Below, in pieces: positions 9,227 to 17,589 of a stretch of DNA of 64,000 bases. How positions within the stretch are numbered: the first letter of the stretch is position 1; each line of letters begins with the position of its first letter. Source of the DNA: Saccharibacillus sp. CPCC 101409 (lineage in GTDB: Bacteria > Bacillota > Bacilli > Paenibacillales > Paenibacillaceae); NCBI RefSeq assembly GCF_030518235.1, contig NZ_JAULSA010000003.1, positions 1 through 64,000 of the forward strand. Reading direction: 5' to 3'. A program made the translations under genes and the position numbers. A model generated the notes under the pieces. It did not search any database. It was not told the DNA's origin and worked only from the letters and a program-made list of their open reading frames with translations.

Positions 9227-10042
9227 ATGGGTATGGGAATGCGTTTTACCGTATTGTCCAGCGGCTCGACGGGCAACGCCACGGTGGTGGAGCTCGGCGA
9301 TACGTCGCTGCTGGTCGATGCGGGGCTTAGCGCCAAGCGGCTGGAAGAGCTGTTTCGCGAGCGCGAGGTGTCGCCCGAGCATTTGAGCGGCATCCTGATC
9401 ACGCACGAGCACTCGGACCATATCAAAGGTCTGGGCGCGATCGCGCGCAAGTATCATCTGCCGGTCTACGCCAACGCGAACACCTGGGAAGCGATGGAGA
9501 AGCATGTGGGCAAGATCGAACCGGAGCAGCGCAGGATTCTGGAAACGGGAGCGGCGATAGATTTCGGCTCGCTGCGCGCGGTTTCTTTCGGGATTTCGCA
9601 CGACGCGGCGGAGCCGGTCGGCTACACGTTCGACGACGGCGCGCACAAGCTGAGCCTGGCGACGGACCTCGGGTATATGAGCGACAAAGTCAAAGAGTCG
9701 ATTATCGATTCCGACGTGCTGGTGCTGGAGTCCAACCACGATATCGAGATGCTGCGAATGGGCCGGTATCCGTGGAATATCAAGCGGCGCATCCTGAGCG
9801 ATATCGGCCATTTGTCCAATGTGGCGGCGGGCGAAGCGCTGGGCGATCTGCTCAACGGACGGCTCAAGCGGACGTATCTGGCGCATCTCAGCCGCGACCA
9901 CAATATGATGGAGATCGCGAAAATGACGGTGCGCTGCTCGATGGAGGACTGCGGCGTATTCTTCAAGGACAGCGAATTCCAGCTGCGCGATACGCACTGG
10001 AATATGCCGACGCCGTGGGACGAAGTGGGAAGCAAAGACTGA
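9227..10042 (+). CDS. walJ: WalJ (YycJ), metallo-beta-lactamase-fold hydrolase
   Basis: 271 aa; the ATG at 9227 is preferred over upstream starts because GAAGGAGAGAGCA lies directly before it. The metal-binding motif THEHSDH is visible near residue 60, with later HDAAEP, DLGYM and LSRDHN motifs completing the beta-lactamase fold. YycJ-family proteins are nuclease-like hydrolases of the wal operon implicated in linking wall metabolism and DNA transactions. It is the last gene of the wal cluster. Confidence 0.92.
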   Translation: MGMGMRFTVLSSGSTGNATVVELGDTSLLVDAGLSAKRLEELFREREVSPEHLSGILITHEHSDHIKGLGAIARKYHLPVYANANTWEAMEKHVGKIEPEQRRILETGAAIDFGSLRAVSFGISHDAAEPVGYTFDDGAHKLSLATDLGYMSDKVKESIIDSDVLVLESNHDIEMLRMGRYPWNIKRRILSDIGHLSNVAAGEALGDLLNGRLKRTYLAHLSRDHNMMEIAKMTVRCSMEDCGVFFKDSEFQLRDTHWNMPTPWDEVGSKD

Positions 10043-10142
10043 ACTTGAACCCGCGGAGTCGCCGGGCGGCAAATCGGTTTAATGGATAACAGCAAATCGG
10101 GACCGGAGCAAAGCCGGAAGCGATGCAGAGAGAAGGGTGAGT

Positions 10143-11393
10143 ATGAGCCTGTTTGACGACGAATATTACGGCGGCGGAAGCAGAGGCTTCAGCGGAGGCG
10201 GGAGACGTTCCAGCCGCCGGCGCGGCCGATCGGGCGGGTACCGCCGCTCCGGCGCGGGCACCGGCACGATCGTATTGAGCGCGCTGCTGGCTTCGCTGCT
10301 CACCGCGCTGCTGCTGGGCGGCGCGTTCGCTGTCTTTGTGCTGCCGAAGCTCGGCGGAACGTCATCTTCGGCGGGACTCGGCTCGACTTCGGCCCTGGCG
10401 TCCGGCGATCCGTACGACCGGCTGATCCAGGCCGCGGCGTCCGTGCGGCCGTCGGTCGTCAGCGTCGTCAATCACCGCACCGCGGGCGATACGACGCTGC
10501 AGGGAGCGGCGCTGGGTTCCGGCGTTATTTTCAAAAAAGACGGCGGAAAAGCTTACGTGATTACCAACAACCACGTCGTCGCGGGCGCTAAAGAACTGGA
10601 GACGGTGCTGATCGACGGAACCAGCCTCAAAGCCAAGCTGGTCGGTTCGGATACGATTACGGACGTGGCCGTGCTGGAGATCGACAGCGCCAAAGTCGGC
10701 GTTGTGGCGCAGATCGGCGACTCCGACAAACTGCGGCTCGGCGAGACGGTGATCGCGCTCGGCAATCCGCTCGGACTCGGCGACACGCTCACCTCGGGCA
10801 TCGTCAGCTATCCGAAGCGCGTCATGCCGGTATCGCTCAACGAAGACGGCGTCTACGACTGGGAGCAGCAGGTGATCCAGACCGACGCCGCGATCAACGA
10901 AGGCAACAGCGGCGGCGCGCTGGTCGATCTGGACGGCCGCCTGATCGGCATCAACACGATGAAGATCGCCGACACCGGCGTCGAAGGCATCGGGTTCGCG
11001 ATTCCGGTCAACCAGGTAATGGCGACGGCGGGCGAGCTGCTGACAAGCGGCAAGATCAGCCGGCCGTATCTCGGCGTGTATTCGCTCGACCTGAACAACC
11101 CGTACTCGCCGATGGACGAAGACCAGGTGGACAGCCTGAAGCTGCCCGGCAGCGTGACCAAAGGCGTCGTCGTGCTGGAATCGCTCGGCCCGGCCAAAGA
11201 CGCGGGCATCGAGCTCAACGACGTGATCGTCGGCTTCGACGGCCAGAGCATCGACTCCACGCTTATGCTGCGCAAATACCTCTACGGCAAAAAGCAGATC
11301 GGCGATAAGATGACCATCAGCTACTATCGGGACGGCAAGAAGCAGAGCGTCAGCGTTACGCTCGGCGAACGTCCGGAGCAGGGCGAAGAGTAA
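10143..11393 (+). CDS. HtrA/DegP-like membrane-anchored serine protease
   Basis: 416 aa. An Arg/Gly-rich cytoplasmic N-terminus (1-40) precedes one membrane segment (about 42-68). The trypsin-like domain has the catalytic triad His144 (TNNHVV), Asp174 (TDVAVLEID) and Ser256 (GNSGGAL), followed by one PDZ domain (about 305-405). It degrades or refolds damaged exported proteins. The ATG at 10143 is chosen; a GTG 6 bases upstream in frame is the alternative. The position after walJ matches the htrC/yyxA gene of the Bacillus wal region. Confidence 0.93.
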   Translation: MSLFDDEYYGGGSRGFSGGGRRSSRRRGRSGGYRRSGAGTGTIVLSALLASLLTALLLGGAFAVFVLPKLGGTSSSAGLGSTSALASGDPYDRLIQAAASVRPSVVSVVNHRTAGDTTLQGAALGSGVIFKKDGGKAYVITNNHVVAGAKELETVLIDGTSLKAKLVGSDTITDVAVLEIDSAKVGVVAQIGDSDKLRLGETVIALGNPLGLGDTLTSGIVSYPKRVMPVSLNEDGVYDWEQQVIQTDAAINEGNSGGALVDLDGRLIGINTMKIADTGVEGIGFAIPVNQVMATAGELLTSGKISRPYLGVYSLDLNNPYSPMDEDQVDSLKLPGSVTKGVVVLESLGPAKDAGIELNDVIVGFDGQSIDSTLMLRKYLYGKKQIGDKMTISYYRDGKKQSVSVTLGERPEQGEE

Positions 11394-11397
11394 GCCC

Positions 11398-11417
11398 GGC
11401 CGCTCGGCGGCCTTTTT
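11398..11417 (+). terminator. Terminator after the HtrA-like gene
   Basis: GGCCGC (11398-11403) pairs with GCGGCC (11407-11412) and is followed by TTTTT. Confidence 0.7.
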
Positions 11418-11452
11418 CAAACCAATAAATCGAACAATCGGGAGTGTCGTTC

Positions 11453-11620
11453 ATGTACTGTGTCTGCAAACAACATATCGAGAAAGCGCTGGAGGACTTC
11501 GTCGACGAATACGAAGACGCGCCGGACCTCGTGAATCTCAAAGAAACCGAATTCTCCGACTGGGACCCGCCCGTCCAGTGCGCGCACTGCGAACAGCCGG
11601 CGGAAGTGCTGGTCGTCTGA
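11453..11620 (+). CDS. CxxH/CxxC miniprotein (YyzF type)
   Basis: 55 aa. It begins MYCVCKQHIEKALEDFVDEYE and ends with CAHCEQPAEVLVV, so it has the CKQH and CAHC metal-ligand pairs that define this short protein family of the Bacillales, usually found beside htrC and the wal operon. It probably binds zinc; its cellular role is unknown. The upstream GGGAGTG is a modest ribosome-binding site. Confidence 0.85.
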   Translation: MYCVCKQHIEKALEDFVDEYEDAPDLVNLKETEFSDWDPPVQCAHCEQPAEVLVV

Positions 11621-11743
11621 CCTTCGCCCGAGCCGGGCATCCATTCGAAGCACCCGATCGCCCCGCCGGCCCGGACTTTGTTAAATGATCGTTATCCGAT
11701 ATCCGACCGGCAACCGGCGGAAGTGAAAGGGAGCCTTGAACCG

Positions 11744-12811
11744 ATGAATCCGCTTTATGGCTATGGGCTGACAGCCCTCGTTCTACTGGCTTTCCTGGTC
11801 AGCTATCTGCGCGACAAACGGCGAATCCGCGTCGGCATGCTGCTGACGTTCGGACTGCTGCTTCTTGCTTTTTCGCTGATGATCAGCCTGATCCGGGTCG
11901 CCGACGATAACAATACGGTCATGTACGCCGCCGCGTTCGGAGCGCTCGCGTTTGTCGTGCTGCTGCCGCTGCTGGTGGTCGGCGCGGGCGCGGGACTGAT
12001 CTACAACGCGCGCATCCTCTGGCGCAAAGAAGGCTTTAGGCCGAAAAACCTGCTCACGCTGGGTCTCGGCCTGCTGATCTTTGCGTACCTGGGACTGCTG
12101 ATGACTTCTTCGCTGTGGACGGACCGTGAGGAGCTGGCGCTGCCGGTCGGCTTTATGACGGTGGTCACCGGTTACTTCGGCTTTGTTTTTCTGTGCTACC
12201 TCGTATCGTGCGTGCTGTACAATCTGGTGCGCCCGCGGCCGCCGCGCGACTATATCGTGGTGCTCGGCGCGGGGCTCAAAGGCGATAAAGTGACGCCGCT
12301 GCTCGCCGGACGGCTGAAGCGCGGCATCGACTTTTACAGGAAGCAGGAAGCCGTGCCGTACATACCGCCCGTGTTCGTCGTATCCGGCGGGAAAGGTTCG
12401 GACGAGATCATCTCGGAAGCGGCCGCCATGCGCAATTATTTGCTGGAGCAGGGTATTCCCGGCGAGCAGATTCGCATGGAGGACCAATCGGTCAACACGC
12501 TGCAGAATATGGCTTTTTCCAAAAAGATCATGGATGCGGAAAGCGGCGAAGGAAAGTATACGGCCGTGTTCGCGACCAACAACTTCCACCTGTTCCGGGC
12601 CGGCGTGTACGCGCGCAAAGCGGGGCTGAAAGCGGACGGAATCGGTTCGAAAACCGCTTTTTATTATCTGCCGAATGCCTTCATCCGCGAGTATATCGCC
12701 ATTTTGTCCATGTACCGCAGATGGCATATGACGTTTCTCGGCGGGATTGCGCTGATGTTCGTCCTGATCGTGCTGGCGATCTGGTGGACGAATCGTTCGC
12801 TCGGCGGATAA
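11744..12811 (+). CDS. YdcF-family (DUF218) membrane protein
   Basis: 355 aa, starting at ATG 11744 behind AAAGGGAG rather than at an in-frame start further upstream. The N-terminal half holds about five hydrophobic segments. The C-terminal half is a DUF218/ElyC-SanA-like domain with VVLGAGLKGDKVTPLLAGRL, VVSGGKGSDE and FATNNFHLFRAGVYARK, followed by a last membrane helix. Members of the family affect envelope or vancomycin-related phenotypes in other bacteria; the precise substrate is unknown. It likely has its own promoter, as it follows a terminator and the miniprotein. Confidence 0.85.
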   Translation: MNPLYGYGLTALVLLAFLVSYLRDKRRIRVGMLLTFGLLLLAFSLMISLIRVADDNNTVMYAAAFGALAFVVLLPLLVVGAGAGLIYNARILWRKEGFRPKNLLTLGLGLLIFAYLGLLMTSSLWTDREELALPVGFMTVVTGYFGFVFLCYLVSCVLYNLVRPRPPRDYIVVLGAGLKGDKVTPLLAGRLKRGIDFYRKQEAVPYIPPVFVVSGGKGSDEIISEAAAMRNYLLEQGIPGEQIRMEDQSVNTLQNMAFSKKIMDAESGEGKYTAVFATNNFHLFRAGVYARKAGLKADGIGSKTAFYYLPNAFIREYIAILSMYRRWHMTFLGGIALMFVLIVLAIWWTNRSLGG

Positions 12812-12886
12812 TCCGGGAATAAGTCGATTGTTGAGGCGAAAAAGAGTACACTTAAAAAGAAGAAACTCAAGTGGGGTGAGCAAAGC

Positions 12887-13366
12887 ATGGCAGAAGAAGA
12901 AGTATTATTGACGCAGGAAGGGTTCGACAAGCTCCAGGCGGAGCTCGACGACCTCAAATACGTGAAACGCAAAGAGCTGGCCGAGCGCATCAAGCTGGCG
13001 ATCAGCTACGGCGACCTCAAGGAGAACAGCGAGTACCATTCGGCCAAGGACGACCAGGCTTTTATGGAAACGCGCATTATTATTCTGGAGAAAATGCTGA
13101 ACAGCGCCCGCATCGCGGACGCCGCGCATACCGATTCGAGCACCATTCACGTGGGCTCCAACGTCGTGCTCAAAGACATCGAATTCGGCGACACGCTGGA
13201 TTACCAGGTGGTCGGACCGGCCGAAGCGGACGTGGCAAACGGCAAGATCTCGTACGAAAGCCCGCTCGGCAAAGCCCTGATGGGCAAAGCCGTCGGCGAC
13301 AAGATCAACGTGGACGCGCCGATGGGCACGATCTCGTACGAGCTGCTGGAGATCAAGGGACTGTAG
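12887..13366 (+). CDS. greA: Transcription elongation factor GreA
   Basis: 159 aa, normal length. The N-terminal coiled-coil (about 1-77) carries the acidic tip (GDLKENSEYHSAKDDQ), and the C-terminal FKBP-like domain includes YQVVGPAEAD and SPLGKALMGKAVGD. It inserts into the RNA polymerase secondary channel and stimulates cleavage of backtracked RNA. It is monocistronic between the YdcF-like gene and a strong terminator. Confidence 0.97.
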   Translation: MAEEEVLLTQEGFDKLQAELDDLKYVKRKELAERIKLAISYGDLKENSEYHSAKDDQAFMETRIIILEKMLNSARIADAAHTDSSTIHVGSNVVLKDIEFGDTLDYQVVGPAEADVANGKISYESPLGKALMGKAVGDKINVDAPMGTISYELLEIKGL

Positions 13367-13390
13367 GAATCAGGTTAAAGAATTGCATCG

Positions 13391-13441
13391 GAAAAAGAAG
13401 ACGGCCCGGCCGCGCGTTTGCGCGGGGAGGCCGTCTTTTTT
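13391..13441. terminator. Bidirectional terminator between greA and marR-like gene
   Basis: An AAAAAGAAGACGGCC arm pairs with GGCCGTCTTTTTT around a GC-rich loop. The A-tract and T-tract on either side allow it to serve both convergent genes. Confidence 0.85.
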
Positions 13442-13493
13442 GGCGTGGAAAAAGGCGGGGCGGGCGGCTCTTCCGAGCTTCGGGGTAAGCCGC

Positions 13494-13961
13494 TCAGTCC
13501 GGCCCGCTGCGGGCTTCGGCGACTTTGAGAGCCAGCGACGCAAGCTGCCCGCGCTCGGCTTCCGTAAGCACCCCGGCCAGTTCGCCGATCCGGCGCTCGA
13601 TCTCGCCGCCGATCTCGCGCGCGATCCGCCGTCCGTCCGGCGTCAGCCTGACGTTGAAGCCGCGCCGGTCTTCCGGCGAAGGAATGCGCTCGACCAGATG
13701 CCGGCGCTCGGCGCGGTCGATCAGGCCGGTGATGCTGGACTTGTCCAGCTCCAGGCGTTCGGCCAGCTGCTTCATGCTCGGCTCGCGGTCGCGCAGGATG
13801 CCGAGCAGACGAAGCTGGATCGGCGACAGATCGTACACGGCGCCCGAACGGCCCAGCACCGATTGGATCACGTACGACAGCTGGGCGAGGCTGTCTACGA
13901 TCGAAGAGGTATTTTCAGGGACGGACGGTTGGGAAGCAGGGTTGAAAGTCTCGTTATTCAT
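13494..13961 (-). CDS. MarR-family transcriptional regulator
   Basis: 155 aa winged helix regulator: YDLSPIQLRLLGILRDREPSM and LAERLELDKSSITGLIDRAERRHLVERIPSPEDRR are the typical MarR helix-turn-helix and wing. It is divergent from a quinone-oxidoreductase-like gene, and a dyad in the shared intergenic region overlaps that gene's -10 box, so it probably represses the oxidoreductase (and perhaps itself) and responds to a small ligand or oxidant. Confidence 0.9.
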   Translation of the reverse strand: MNNETFNPASQPSVPENTSSIVDSLAQLSYVIQSVLGRSGAVYDLSPIQLRLLGILRDREPSMKQLAERLELDKSSITGLIDRAERRHLVERIPSPEDRRGFNVRLTPDGRRIAREIGGEIERRIGELAGVLTEAERGQLASLALKVAEARSGPD

Positions 13962-14025
13962 AAGCGTTCACTCCGGATTGTGTAATGGGTTTGGCGGGTT
14001 CTTTCGTCATTATAGCATAAAGTAG

Positions 14026-14069
14026 TTGACTTAGTACGTGGAACAAACTATATTGTTTGTGAGACAAAC
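14026..14069 (+). promoter_or_regulatory. Promoter and MarR-type operator of the oxidoreductase gene
   Basis: TTGACT at 14026-14031 and TATATT at 14049-14054 are 17 bp apart. The -10 box is bracketed by a perfect dyad, ACAAAC (14043-14048) and GTTTGT (14055-14060), and a further ACAAAC half-site lies at 14064-14069. Binding of the neighbouring MarR-type regulator here would block RNA polymerase. Confidence 0.75.
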
Positions 14070-14205
14070 TAAAAATTTCGAGCTGCCTGGACACTTGAGC
14101 TTTGCACGAGCACGACGAAACGCAGGCGAAGTTCAACCGGCGACAGGGCATGAAGCTTCGCCGGCAGCGCCGAATAGACGTTAACCATCCAAGGAGGAAT
14201 TATTG

Positions 14206-15165
14206 ATGAATGCAGCCTTAGTCAGATCTTTCGGTTCGGTTCCGAAGTATGAAAGCTTTGAGGCGCCGCAGCCTTCGGGCGAACGCGAAGTGCGGGTCGA
14301 CGTTCTGGCGTCGGCTCTGCACCTGCGCGTCCGCGGGCAGGCGGACGGTTCGCACTACACCAGCACCGGCGAGCTGCCGCTGATCCCGGGCGTCGACGGG
14401 GTCTGCCGTTTGCCGGACGGAAGAACGGCATACTTTGTTTCGCCCGATACGGCATACGGCGCGATGGCCGAGCAGACGGTCGTCGATCTGCGCCGCTGCG
14501 TGCCGCTGCCGGAAGGCGCCGATCCGGTGCATATCGCCGCGGCGATGAACCCGGCGATGTCCGCCTGGGTGGCGCTGCGCCGCCGCGTCGACTTTTCGCC
14601 CGGCGGGCAGGTGCTGGTGCTGGGCGCAACCGGCAGTTCGGGGCAGATGGCGGTCCGCATCGCCAAACTGTTCGGCGCAAGCCGGGTAATCGGCGCGGGC
14701 CGCGATCCGCAGCGCCTGCAGGAGCTGCTCGGCATGGGAGCGGACGAAGTCGTGTCGCTGTCCGGCGACCCGGCGGAAGTGTCCGCCCGCCTCGCCGAAG
14801 CGGCGTCCGAAGTCGATGTAGTCATCGACTATCTGTGGGGACACGTCGCGGAGCTTGCCATGCTGCCGCTGCTGAAGCGGCGCTCCGACCGCAGCCGGGC
14901 GCTGCACTGGATCGAGATCGGCTCGATGGCCGGCGCTTCGGCGTCGATCCCTTCCGCCGCGCTGCGCTCGGCCAACTTCCACCTGATCGGCAGCGGCCAG
15001 GGTTCGGTCACCGCCGCCGGCTACCTCGCCGAATTCCCCGCGCTGATCGAAGCGATCGCGAGCGGCAAGCTGTCCTTGAACACTCGGACCGTACCGCTGT
15101 CCGAGGTCGAAGCCGTCTGGCAGGAGCCGGCAGACGCTTCGCGGCGGGTTGTGTTTGTGCCTTGA
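14206..15165 (+). CDS. Zinc-independent quinone oxidoreductase-like protein (MDR superfamily)
   Basis: 319 aa medium-chain dehydrogenase/reductase. The N-terminal GroES-like part includes LPLIPGVDGVCRLPDG; the Rossmann fold includes QVLVLGATGSSGQMAVRIAKLFGA. No zinc-ligand Cys/His set is visible, so it belongs with the quinone oxidoreductases using NAD(P)H. The ATG is placed 8 bases after AAGGAGG. Its regulation by the divergent MarR protein suggests a role in detoxifying quinones or electrophiles. Confidence 0.85.
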   Translation: MNAALVRSFGSVPKYESFEAPQPSGEREVRVDVLASALHLRVRGQADGSHYTSTGELPLIPGVDGVCRLPDGRTAYFVSPDTAYGAMAEQTVVDLRRCVPLPEGADPVHIAAAMNPAMSAWVALRRRVDFSPGGQVLVLGATGSSGQMAVRIAKLFGASRVIGAGRDPQRLQELLGMGADEVVSLSGDPAEVSARLAEAASEVDVVIDYLWGHVAELAMLPLLKRRSDRSRALHWIEIGSMAGASASIPSAALRSANFHLIGSGQGSVTAAGYLAEFPALIEAIASGKLSLNTRTVPLSEVEAVWQEPADASRRVVFVP

Positions 15166-15212
15166 AGCAGGCTGGATGGCCCGGCAGGTAAGCGCTTATA
15201 GAAATGCGAAGC

Positions 15213-15257
15213 AAAAAGCTCTTACACGGACGTTGCGTTCGGTAAGAGCTTTTTTTA
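15213..15257. terminator. Terminator between oxidoreductase gene and rlmH
   Basis: AAAAAGCTCTTAC at 15213-15225 pairs with GTAAGAGCTTTTT at 15242-15254. A and T tracts on both sides allow bidirectional use. Confidence 0.85.
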
Positions 15258-15330
15258 TCGTGGGGAAAAATGACTAAGGGATACCTGCGTTTCGGCTGCT
15301 GCGAGAACGGCCCGCTGCCGCATAAAGAGC

Positions 15331-15360
15331 TTGGACAGCCCGCAGGCTGGACGGTATAGT
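15331..15360 (+). promoter_or_regulatory. Candidate rlmH promoter
   Basis: TTGGAC at 15331-15336 and TATAGT at 15355-15360 are 18 bp apart, 37 bp upstream of the rlmH start codon. Confidence 0.55.
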
Positions 15361-15396
15361 GGAAGATAGACAAATGAACGGATTACGGGAGGAACC

Positions 15397-15876
15397 ATGT
15401 TTATTCAAATCATCGGAGTCGGCAAGTTGAAAGAAAAGTATCTGGTCCAGGGCATCGCGGAGTACAGCAAACGGCTGACGCCTTATGTGAAACTGCAAAT
15501 CGTCGAAGTGCCGGACGAGAAAGCCCCGGACACCCTGAGCGATGCCGAAGTGAAGATCGTGAAGGATAAGGAAGGCGAGCGGATCTTGAGCCACATCAAG
15601 CCCGACGCTCATGTGATCGCGCTGGCGCTCGAGGGGAAGATGTGGAGCTCGGAAGATTTGGCGTCGGAGCTGGACCGGCTGGGCACGTACGGCAGCAGCC
15701 ATGTCGTATTCGTGATCGGCGGCAGCCACGGGATCGGGGATGACGTGCTGAAGCGAGCGCAGCAGAAGCTGTGCTTCGGGAAGATGACTTTGCCGCATCA
15801 GCTGATGCGGCTGGTGTTGGTGGAGCAGGTGTATCGGGCTATTAAAATTAACAGGAACGAACCGTATCATAAGTAG
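15397..15876 (+). CDS. rlmH: 23S rRNA pseudouridine-1915 N3-methyltransferase RlmH
   Basis: 159 aa SPOUT-class methyltransferase that uses S-adenosylmethionine to methylate pseudouridine 1915 in helix 69 of 23S rRNA. The SAM-binding trefoil knot is visible in [17 protein letters not shown] and [20 protein letters not shown], and it ends in the typical NRNEPYHK. The last 18 bases of the gene are the left attachment site of the cassette that follows, exactly as orfX/rlmH is used by staphylococcal SCC elements. The gene is intact, so insertion does not disrupt it. Confidence 0.98.
   Translation: MFIQIIGVGKLKEKYLVQGIAEYSKRLTPYVKLQIVEVPDEKAPDTLSDAEVKIVKDKEGERILSHIKPDAHVIALALEGKMWSSEDLASELDRLGTYGSSHVVFVIGGSHGIGDDVLKRAQQKLCFGKMTLPHQLMRLVLVEQVYRAIKINRNEPYHK
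15859..15876 (+). other. attL, left attachment site within rlmH
   Basis: GAACCGTATCATAAGTAG forms the last codons and stop of rlmH. It shares the TATCATAAGT core with the right-hand copy and closely resembles the staphylococcal SCC attachment core (GAAGC-N-TATCATAA-type). Confidence 0.85.
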
Positions 15877-15946
15877 GGCGAAATTTTGTGCTTCGCGTAG
15901 AGAAGTTATAGAAAGTGTAAAACATAGAAGATAGGCTCATTTAGTG

Positions 15947-15981
15947 TTGACTTTAATATCAACATACTATATCATGTATGT
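15947..15981 (+). promoter_or_regulatory. Promoter and operator of the ImmR-like repressor gene
   Basis: TTGACT at 15947-15952 and a plausible -10 TATCAT at 15970-15975 (17 bp apart) overlap the dyad ACATAC (15962-15967) / GTATGT (15976-15981). This layout suggests autoregulation by the XRE-type repressor encoded immediately downstream. Confidence 0.55.
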
Positions 15982-15998
15982 CAAAAGGATGATGACAA

Positions 15999-16343
15999 TT
16001 GAACGAGTTTGGAGAAATGCTCAAAGAACTTCGTAAAGAGCATAAAATTAGTCAACGCAAACTCGCTGATATGATTGGCATTGATTTTACCTATATCAGC
16101 AAGATCGAGAGTGGCTCTATGGCTCCTCCTGCAGAAGATAAAATAATAAGGATAGCTGAAATTTTTAATGAAGACTCTGATCGTTTGTTGATAGCAGCTA
16201 ATAAGATACCTAGTGAGCTTCAAAAAGTTATTACCGAGATCGAAGAGGTTCCACTGTTTCTTCGAAGTGCACCAAAGCTATCGCAAAACCAGTGGAGTCA
16301 GATTCAAAAGATTATTAATGAGCCCAGTGACGATAAGGAGTAG
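15999..16343 (+). CDS. XRE-family (ImmR-like) transcriptional repressor
   Basis: 114 aa. The N-terminal helix-turn-helix (about 6-60: LKELRKEHKISQRKLADMIG, DFTYISKIESGSM) is of the XRE/Cro type; the C-terminus is a short oligomerisation-type region. TTG start with AAAGGATGATGACAA upstream. It is followed at once by an ImmA/IrrE metallopeptidase gene, the arrangement known from ICEBs1 and phages, where the peptidase inactivates the repressor to induce the element. It is the first gene inside attL and probably holds the cassette quiescent. Confidence 0.85.
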   Translation: MNEFGEMLKELRKEHKISQRKLADMIGIDFTYISKIESGSMAPPAEDKIIRIAEIFNEDSDRLLIAANKIPSELQKVITEIEEVPLFLRSAPKLSQNQWSQIQKIINEPSDDKE

Positions 16344-16348
16344 ATGCA

Positions 16349-17008
16349 ATGGCTAAGGTTCCTTATATCTCTTCAGAAGCCATGGAAGACATAGCATTAA
16401 ATATACTTACTGCTTACGAATTTGATTTCAAAGATATGGTGTTTCCAAAACCTACTCCGATCGATGAAATCATTGAGTTTCATTATGATCTAGATTTCGC
16501 TTGGGAACCTATTGATCATTTTGATCCAGAAGGAAATGTGATGGCTGCTATTATCCCTAGCCAAAAACGAATCATCATGAATGAAAGTCAGAAAGAGTTT
16601 TTTGAAGAGAAGATAGGGACAATGAATTTCACCATGGCTCACGAGTTAGGTCACTGGGTGCTTCACGTAGATGATAAGGATAACTTGCAAACCGCATTGA
16701 GCTTAAAGGAGAAGCAAGAAGTTTTCTATTGCAGAAGCCACTCTTCACGTTCTCCAATTGAGCAACAAGCTGACATGTTCGCAGGAGCTATACTTATGCC
16801 GAAACCAGCGATAGAGAAGTTTATTGGTAACTTTAAAGCATCTGGAAATATAGAAATGGGACACCTCTATACGTTGGCGAGCTGCTTTAAAGTATCAATC
16901 AGTGCGCTCTGTGTAAGGTTAAATCGTCTAGGGCTGCTTTATATCCATGAGGGAAAGGTATACAACTCAAAAGATGAATACGATGGACAGATAGCTTTTG
17001 ATTTTTGA
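16349..17008 (+). CDS. ImmA/IrrE-family metallopeptidase
   Basis: 219 aa. The zinc motif HELGH is at residues 98-102, with the downstream EQQADMFAGAILMP segment that supplies the third ligand. In ICEBs1 and related elements ImmA cleaves the ImmR repressor after DNA damage or quorum signals. It starts 6 bp after the repressor stop, so they form one operon. Antirepressor function is inferred from family and context; its target would be the 114 aa XRE protein or the second XRE protein at 29657. Confidence 0.88.
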   Translation: MAKVPYISSEAMEDIALNILTAYEFDFKDMVFPKPTPIDEIIEFHYDLDFAWEPIDHFDPEGNVMAAIIPSQKRIIMNESQKEFFEEKIGTMNFTMAHELGHWVLHVDDKDNLQTALSLKEKQEVFYCRSHSSRSPIEQQADMFAGAILMPKPAIEKFIGNFKASGNIEMGHLYTLASCFKVSISALCVRLNRLGLLYIHEGKVYNSKDEYDGQIAFDF

Positions 17009-17075
17009 GCTATCTCTCTTTTTAAATATATTGTAGAGTTGATTATCAACACAACAACGAAAGGAGGTGAGAATC

Positions 17076-17243
17076 TTGGCTAAAAACGGATCAAAAGGTA
17101 ACGGACGAGTTGGTGCTGTTACAGGTAGAACTCAGTTCAAAGCACCTAACGGCAACTGGGTGAAGAGAGATACTTCGACAGGCAAATTCATGGATCAAAA
17201 GACGAGCAGCAGTAAACCATTTAAAGGTGTAACGAAAGAATAG
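17076..17243 (+). CDS. Small basic conserved hypothetical protein (55 aa)
   Basis: Starts at TTG behind a very strong AAAGGAGGTGAGAATC. The product begins MAKNGSKGNGRVGAVTGR and contains NGNWVKRDTSTGKFMDQK; it is Gly/Lys/Thr-rich with no membrane segment. I recall similar short proteins from Firmicute mobile elements but can assign no function. It sits between the ImmA-like gene and a DUF3892-like gene and is probably co-transcribed with them. Confidence 0.7.
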   Translation: MAKNGSKGNGRVGAVTGRTQFKAPNGNWVKRDTSTGKFMDQKTSSSKPFKGVTKE

Positions 17244-17263
17244 CGGAAGGGAGGCGTTTTATC

Positions 17264-17554
17264 TTGGCAAGCAGACATGAAGTTTTGTGTGTGAACAAAA
17301 GAGATCGTTACAATCCACATGAGAAGATTATGAGTATTGGCGGTAAAAATCAAGACGGAACAAGATGGAAGGTTTCTCAGGAAAGAGCTATTACAGGTAT
17401 TGAGAGCGGAGAGTGGAGCTTTTTCGTTAGTAAAGGGGGACATACAGTAAACGTAATTGTTGCTACTAGCCGTTATGGAAATAAGTATTTGAAAACAGAA
17501 ACCGATGGAGAAAATCCGAACAACCTCCTTAGTTTGGCTGAGTGTCCACTTTAA
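17264..17554 (+). CDS. DUF3892-like small protein
   Basis: 96 aa, TTG start with GGAAGGGAGG upstream. The sequence HEVLCVNKRDRYNPHEKIMS, WKVSQERAITGIESGEW and DGENPNNLLSLAECP fits the DUF3892 family, small beta-rich proteins common in mobile elements and near toxin or phage genes. Function unknown. It ends convergently against the recombinase genes, closing the leftward rightwards-reading block (repressor, peptidase, two small proteins). Confidence 0.7.
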   Translation: MASRHEVLCVNKRDRYNPHEKIMSIGGKNQDGTRWKVSQERAITGIESGEWSFFVSKGGHTVNVIVATSRYGNKYLKTETDGENPNNLLSLAECPL

Positions 17555-17589
17555 TTACTTCGCTGTTCAGAAAGGGAAATGGTTATCGT

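Noticed and set aside
15877-15960. A possible second attachment core just inside attL
   Set aside because: Only chance AT-rich similarity; no second TATCATAAGT core is present.
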